Assembly: GCA_010909165.1 (NCBI GenBank)
Contig: VJWM01000016.1
Location: 372,001 to 436,000, forward strand
DNA from: Anthoceros angustus
Taxonomy: Eukaryota; Streptophyta; Anthocerotopsida; Anthocerotales; Anthocerotaceae
Reading direction: 5' to 3'
Length of the DNA stretch: 64,000 nucleotides
A model generated the notes under the pieces. It was not told the origin of the DNA. It made no database searches and saw nothing but the letters and a program-made list of their open reading frames with translations. The position numbers and the translations under genes are program-made. This document shows, in pieces, positions 55,601-64,000 of the stretch (positions are counted from its first letter, which is position 1; every line of letters begins with the position of its first letter).

Positions 55601-57136
55601 GAGCATCTTGGCATGTCTAGCGATTTGCTGCTGACAAATGAAAGCCGGACTGATCTGCATGCTGATCTATTAGAATTAAACTAAGATCACACGGGTGATC
55701 GGCGCTACAGCATCAGAAATGTGAGGTGACTTGTTCAGTAATTTGCTGACTCCTCATGAAACCTCGTACGTGCATGTGGAAGTCATACTTTCAATGATTG
55801 GAACGCATGTGCGACTTGGCAGAAATGAAAGACCAGTGTGTAAATGTCACCTCACCGCAGGAAGCAGTCTTCCATCAAACACGTGGACTTAAATCAAGCA
55901 ACCTCTTAATACACCAGCATGACACGTGGCCTTCCACGCGAAAATCGTGTTGTATGTCTCTAGTCCTTCGTGTGAAGGCGACAAATGCTTTGAAAGACCA
56001 GCAAAAGGCTTTGGTTCTTTTCTTCTTGCTCTGATTTCTTAGATATACTGTTGCAGGGAGAGACTGGTTTGTAGGCGAGGCGATGCAGGGCACGCACACA
56101 ACTTGCATCCTCGCGGATGCTGGCGTTGGAAACCGCAAATACTTCAGACAGGTTGCGGGAGGCCCTCCGGATATTACTTAGGGCACGTGCGACAGCCACT
56201 TCTTGCTGTGCCTACACACAAATCTTTCTGGCCATCGTTATACTTCCGCCCGTGGCAAAGACAGATGTGGTCCTTGCATGCTCGGATTAGGAAGCACCTC
56301 GTCCAGCGTTGTTTGGCTCCGGGGTCGCCTCTCATCTCCCACCAAGAAATTTGTGAACCTGCTTATCCTCCTCTTTCCACACCGCCTGGTTTCACTGGAT
56401 TTTCTCCTCTTCCTATCATAGGATCGAGTCTGGATCCGCAGACTTGGAGCTCTTCCCGGCCTGTTTTATCTAGAGCTTCTTCCTCGTCGACTTGAGTTCT
56501 AACAGCTAAGTGATGTGCAGAGGCAAGGAGACCAGGTGCTGGAAACTTAGGATTTTCTCTGATATTGAAATCAGCAAAATTGAGGAGGTACCACACTATT
56601 CAAGACTTTACTCAATGTTGTGAACACTCTTCTTTAAGTTGCTCCAATGTGAATAGCAATGGTCTGTGGTGTTTCGTTTTGTCTAGCTTATGAACCAGTA
56701 TTTTGCAGAGGAAGCAGCGGTATAGGGATCGTGCGGCTGAACCAAGAATTTTTTGCACAACGGATTGGAACTGGACCTGGGCAGAAGGCCTTGCCAGTGC
56801 ATGAATTGGAGGCTTGAGGCAGAGCTTGCAACAGACATGGTAGGTGCGCTAGAAAGAGTTGCCGCACCTAGTCTGGGAGAAGACAACAAAGGGAAACGTA
56901 TGCTCATGGGCATGGGGTGGCAGGAGGTTGGTTCAATCTGTGTGTATACGCATGCGACTTACCTGTGCTTATAGCTGGAGCACAAACATAGTAAGGACAG
57001 GGCTGATGTTGGCATGAAATCGTACTCACTTTGATTGCTGCTGCAGGGACAATCGTTAGGAGTTTCAAGTGAAGGTCTCAAAGATCCTATACAGGCATCT
57101 GGTAACTCTGGCCGAGCTGGTCTAGGCTGGACTTGA
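52656..57136 (+). CDS. OCRE/G-patch nuclear RNA-processing protein (At5g26610-like)
   Basis: Seven exons: 52656-52741, 53015-53485, 53534-53614, 53742-54448, 54525-54787, 56709-56926, 57047-57136. Exons 1-2 encode OCRE-type aromatic repeats (EPGFILDESSGFYYHA, then STGFYHDPTAGWYYNTNDGQ). Exon 3/4 gives ASKWIEETLIEMYLQGY. Exon 4 continues with acidic repeats and HWQAQFGQVAQAS. Exon 5 has GKLYRLRRPSSKHL. Exon 6 starts RKQRYRDRAAEPR and ends with the G-patch core NKGKRMLMGMGWQE. Exon 7 completes it: GQSLGVSSEGLKDPIQ, then GRAGLGWT. The block order matches a plant D111/G-patch family; such proteins usually act in splicing, activating DEAH helicases through the G-patch. Exons 1-5 are in phase. Exon 6 needs two one-base corrections (near the T6 run at 56749-56754 and near 56815) to read YRDRAAE, GTGPGQKALP and the G-patch together; its length minus 2 is a multiple of three. 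Intron 5 is 1.9 kb and contains duplicated sequence (copy A). Confidence 0.8.
55178..55973 (+). repeat. Segmental duplicate A (G-patch last intron + terminal exon + 3' flank) inside intron 5
   Basis: 55178-55973 matches 56928-57719. It begins within the last intron sequence (ggttggttcaatctgtgtg), contains a complete terminal exon at 55294-55383 (GQSLGVSSEGLKDPIQ...stop) behind a good acceptor, and runs through the 3' flank to tctctagtccttcgtg. It differs from copy B by about nine small indels and about two substitutions. The exon starts in phase 0, as does the donor at 54787, so skipping of exon 6 to this exon would be in frame. Confidence 0.92.
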
Positions 57137-58868
57137 CTTGTGATTGCATGAAAGTCCAAAAGATATCCATCCCACTCCTCTAGGAAACCGCCCTGAGGGG
57201 CGGACAGTGAAATCAAGGAAAGCTTCTGAACTTTAAACCTTGGCTTGAACGGTCACCTCTAATAAGGGCCTGATGGAAAGAAATCTATGCAGAGTGTGGG
57301 AGAGTTGGACCAGGGATGATCTGGCTGTTCAAGCCCCGAAAAAATGTGACATGAGCATCTTGGCATGTCTAGCGATTTGCTGCTGAAAGCCGGACTCCGA
57401 TCTGCATGCTGATCTATTAGAATTAAACTAAGATCACACGGGTGATCGGCGCTACAACATCAGAAATGTGAGGTGACTTGTTCAGTAATTTGCTGACTCC
57501 TCATGAAACCTCGTACGTGCATGTGGAGAAGTCATACTTTCAATGATTGGAACGCATGTGCGACTTGGCAGAAATGAAAGACCAGTGTGTAAATGTCACC
57601 TCGCAGGAAGCAGTCTTCCATCAAACACGTGGACTTAAATCAAGCAACCTCTTAATACACCAGCATGACACGTGGCCTTTCCACGCGAAAATCGTGTTGT
57701 ATGTCTCTAGTCCTTCGTGATGGCACTAGGCAATTATGATACAAAGTGGAGAAACTAAAAACCTGTGGAAAAACTTCTTAAAACGTGGCTTTCCTCGTTT
57801 CTGCAAAGAAACTGCACATCATATAACCTGATTTAGGCCCATAATCTGAAACCACTTCCGAGCGTAAGCTTAACCTGATGCAGCTCATTACCTGCGGCCA
57901 GCGAAGCAGCATTCTTGTGTTCCACTGATCTTGCCATACACGGGCAGGTCATCAGGTCAAGAAGCACAACTCAAATGCTCACCTGAGAAAAAAAAATAAA
58001 ACCTGCGCGTCAGGATGTACAACGGCTGTGCGATAAAATTTTCTCAGATAGCTTTAGGTTTGATTATTCTGTTCCTAGGCTTCCAATGTGATGACCTCTT
58101 ACATGCGGGGCGCTTCCGTTTGAGCAAATGCAAGAGCAGTCCTCCCTCGCTCCATCCCGGTAACAATACGCTTATCTCGATGTACCATGCTTTATCAGAG
58201 GTATCTTGTTTTGGACTTGTCGCCAGATCTGATTGATTGCTCCATCTGGTGCATCGTACTCAAAGTACTTCCTTACCTGCAGGCAATGAGTTTTCATCTT
58301 TCTCAGTCAGAACTCAGGGATCATAAGACAACAACAACCTGGGTGCACAGGTACATTCCCAACAAGCCTAGGTGGATAGACTCAATTACCTCGCATTCGT
58401 TGCTGGTACTTGATAAGCCTTCACTATTCACATTCCTAAGTCGATGGGCTAAATATCCAGACTTGAGAGCTTTTGACGTTGGAACAAAGATGGAGAACTG
58501 GCTGTAGTCTATTTGATCTTCAAATGGAAGTTCTATGTCGTCACCACAATCACAGGTACACATATGCTGACGATGGCATCAAACAGTCTGCATGCTGATG
58601 GAGTATCACCAGCAGGATGAAGACAAAACTTAGATGTCCTCATCCCCTGCGTGGCCACGCGCCTGCTTTCTCGAGACTGTGTACCATGTCTGATAAACAT
58701 ATCACTCTCACCTCCAAGAGTTGGAAGTTCGTCTCGAATTTTCCCTCCCTGATTTCACACACACAACGATTAGCCGCCTAAGATCATGACAAGAAAAATG
58801 CTGTTCATCATCCTCCACCAGTAATTTGAGCAGTACAATCCACAAGAAGGTCAAATGCCTACATCTGA
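56927..58868. repeat. Segmental unit B (native 3' end of G-patch gene + GT47 3' half)
   Basis: Reference copy of the duplicated block: last intron and exon of the G-patch gene (to 57136), ~580 bp of 3' flank shared with copies A and C (57137-57719), then ~1.15 kb of GT47 sequence on the minus strand (57720-58868) shared with copies C, D and E. Identity ends at agaaaagag near 58868. Confidence 0.92.
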
Positions 58869-58869
58869 A
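58180..58869 (-). pseudogene. GT47 exostosin-like glycosyltransferase fragment (copy B)
   Basis: On the minus strand the segment encodes the C-terminal half of a GT47 exostosin-domain enzyme (Golgi cell-wall polysaccharide glycosyltransferase in plants). It reads [42 protein letters not shown], then in another frame [20 protein letters not shown] and GYLAHRLR, and after a short intron [18 protein letters not shown]. The frame breaks by one base between PVIV and DDIELPFED. Here a further 2-nt deletion relative to copy C disrupts the end (QNKIPLIK). Upstream of 58869 the family sequence is lost and unrelated sequence (58870-58989) follows, so this is a truncated non-functional copy. Confidence 0.8.
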
Positions 58870-58989
58870 GCTCACCTCTTTTCTCCGCGATGAGACCTGT
58901 TTTATAACAGTATGAGCGCAGATTCCACCAGATTCACGCCACTGCTCATTGACAGCTTGCGGCAGGCCGAGGTTCAATGAATCGTGTCC

Positions 58990-59086
58990 CTCCCGCACTG
59001 TTCGCGATGCCAGTGTCCACTACCGCCAGTTCGTGCACAACGCCCCTTCATCGCGGCATATCTGACCAACAAAGAGATTGCTGCAG

Positions 59087-59087
<1 letters not shown>
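58990..59087. repeat. 98-bp duplicate of the 61537-61634 segment at the B/C junction
   Basis: 58990-59087 is essentially identical to 61537-61634 inside the insertion described below. Its right edge, gattgctgcagg, is also present just before the G-patch terminal exon (for example 55283-55294). The junction is therefore a switch between two sequences sharing ~12 nt. Confidence 0.9.
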
Positions 59088-62470
<3,383 letters not shown>

Positions 62471-62495
62471 ATCTAAAGTGGTGCACAAGTTGCGT

Positions 62496-63257
<762 letters not shown>

Positions 63258-63291
63258 TTGAGAACTAGGGGCCTGCTTAAGGATAATGGGG

Positions 63292-64000
63292 AACCTGTGG
63301 AAAAACTTCTTAAAACGTGGCTTTCCTCGTTTCTGCTGCAAAGAAACTGCACATCATATAACCTGATTTAGGCCCATAATCTGAAACCACTGAGCGTAAG
63401 CTTAACCTGATGCAGCTCATTACCCCTGCGGCCGAAGCAGCATTCTTGTGTTCCACTGATCTTGCCATACACGGGCAGGTCATCAGGTCAAGAAGCACAA
63501 CTCAAATGCTCACCTGAGAAAAAAAAGATAAAACCTGCGCGTCAGGATGTACAACGGCTGTGCGATAAAATTTTCTCAGATAGCTTTAGGTTTGATTATT
63601 CTGTTCCTAGGCTTCCAATGTGATGACCCTCTTACATGCGGGGCGCTTCCGTTTGAGCAAATGCAAGAGCAGTCCTCCCCTCGCTCCATCCCGGTAACAA
63701 TACGCTTATCTCGATGTACCATGCTTTATCAGAGGTATCTTGTTTTGGACTTGTCCAGATCTGATTGATTGCTCCATCTGGTGCATCGTACTCAAGTACT
63801 TCCTTACCTGCAGGCAATGAGTTTTCATCTTTCTCAGTCAGAACTCAGGGATCATAAGGAACACAACAACAACCTGGGTGCACAGGTACATTCCCAACAA
63901 GCCTAGGTGGATAGACTCAATTACCTCGCGCATTCGTTGCTGGTACTTGATAAGCCTTTCACTATTCACATTCCTAAGTCGATGGGCTAAATATCCAGGC
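63292..64000. repeat. Segmental unit E (GT47 fragment, runs off the window)
   Basis: Matches unit B from 57766 (aacctgtggaaaaacttc) onward and continues to the window end. It is separated from D by 34 bp. It shares the tactcaagtac deletion with D. The array probably continues beyond 64000. Confidence 0.9.

Overview
The window is nuclear DNA of a streptophyte, most likely a non-seed plant (bryophyte-, lycophyte- or charophyte-grade). The evidence is the set of plant-type genes (class I trehalose-6-phosphate synthase, LARP1 with DM15 repeats, a WEE1-family kinase, an SR splicing factor, a non-RD receptor-like kinase and a GT47 exostosin-like enzyme), GT-AG introns of about 80-250 nt, and moderately GC-rich exons set in AT-rich spacers. 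I cannot name the species.

Layout, left to right. 1-574: a broken VAC14 fragment. 880-1138: an imperfect ~68-bp tandem repeat. 2753-5010 (+): WEE1-like kinase. 5.0-7.8 kb: AT-rich island with an intronless RING-H2 ORF. 7848-14216 (-): LARP1, 14 exons. 15.8-16.3 kb (-): orphan ORF. 16819-20652 (+): a two-S1-domain RNA-binding protein whose N-terminal half is 28 copies of an aromatic/Pro/Gln repeat. 21277-24638 (+): PEPD (Xaa-Pro dipeptidase), 16 exons. 24820-27967 (+): IQ-motif protein with a 4 x 25-residue repeat. 28292-31069 (+): PMS1 (MutL), nearly intronless. 31626-33664 (-): receptor-like kinase. 35302-40791 (-): class I TPS, 17 exons. 43.7-45.3 kb (-): decayed reverse-transcriptase element. 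46697-47554 (+): NATD1-like N-acetyltransferase. 50137-51457 (-): Tra2/SR45a-like splicing factor. 52656-57136 (+): OCRE/G-patch protein.

From 55.2 kb to the window end the sequence is a mosaic of segmental duplications. The ancestral arrangement appears to be the 3' end of the OCRE/G-patch gene (+) tail-to-tail with a GT47 exostosin gene (-). This block, or parts of it, occurs five times (A-E). Copy A, carrying a terminal G-patch exon, lies inside an intron of the G-patch gene itself. The GT47 copies are pseudogenes: the three that reach the site share a one-base deletion in the same motif. The longest is split by a ~968-bp GC-rich insertion flanked by a 10-bp direct repeat, and 98 bp of that insertion forms the B/C duplication junction. 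The copies differ mostly by 1-7-nt indels and rarely by substitutions.

The genes are independent housekeeping and regulatory functions (translation/RNA binding, mismatch repair, trehalose signalling, splicing, cell-cycle control, proline recycling), not an operon-like pathway. The best candidates for something undescribed are the repeat-expanded S1 protein, the exon-duplicating G-patch/GT47 mosaic with its insertion, and the AT-rich RING ORF. Exon boundaries were placed by eye from GT/AG sites, reading phase and family similarity recalled from memory; no alignment was run. Several one-base frame breaks (LARP1 exon 1, G-patch exon 6, the receptor kinase) could be decay or assembly error.
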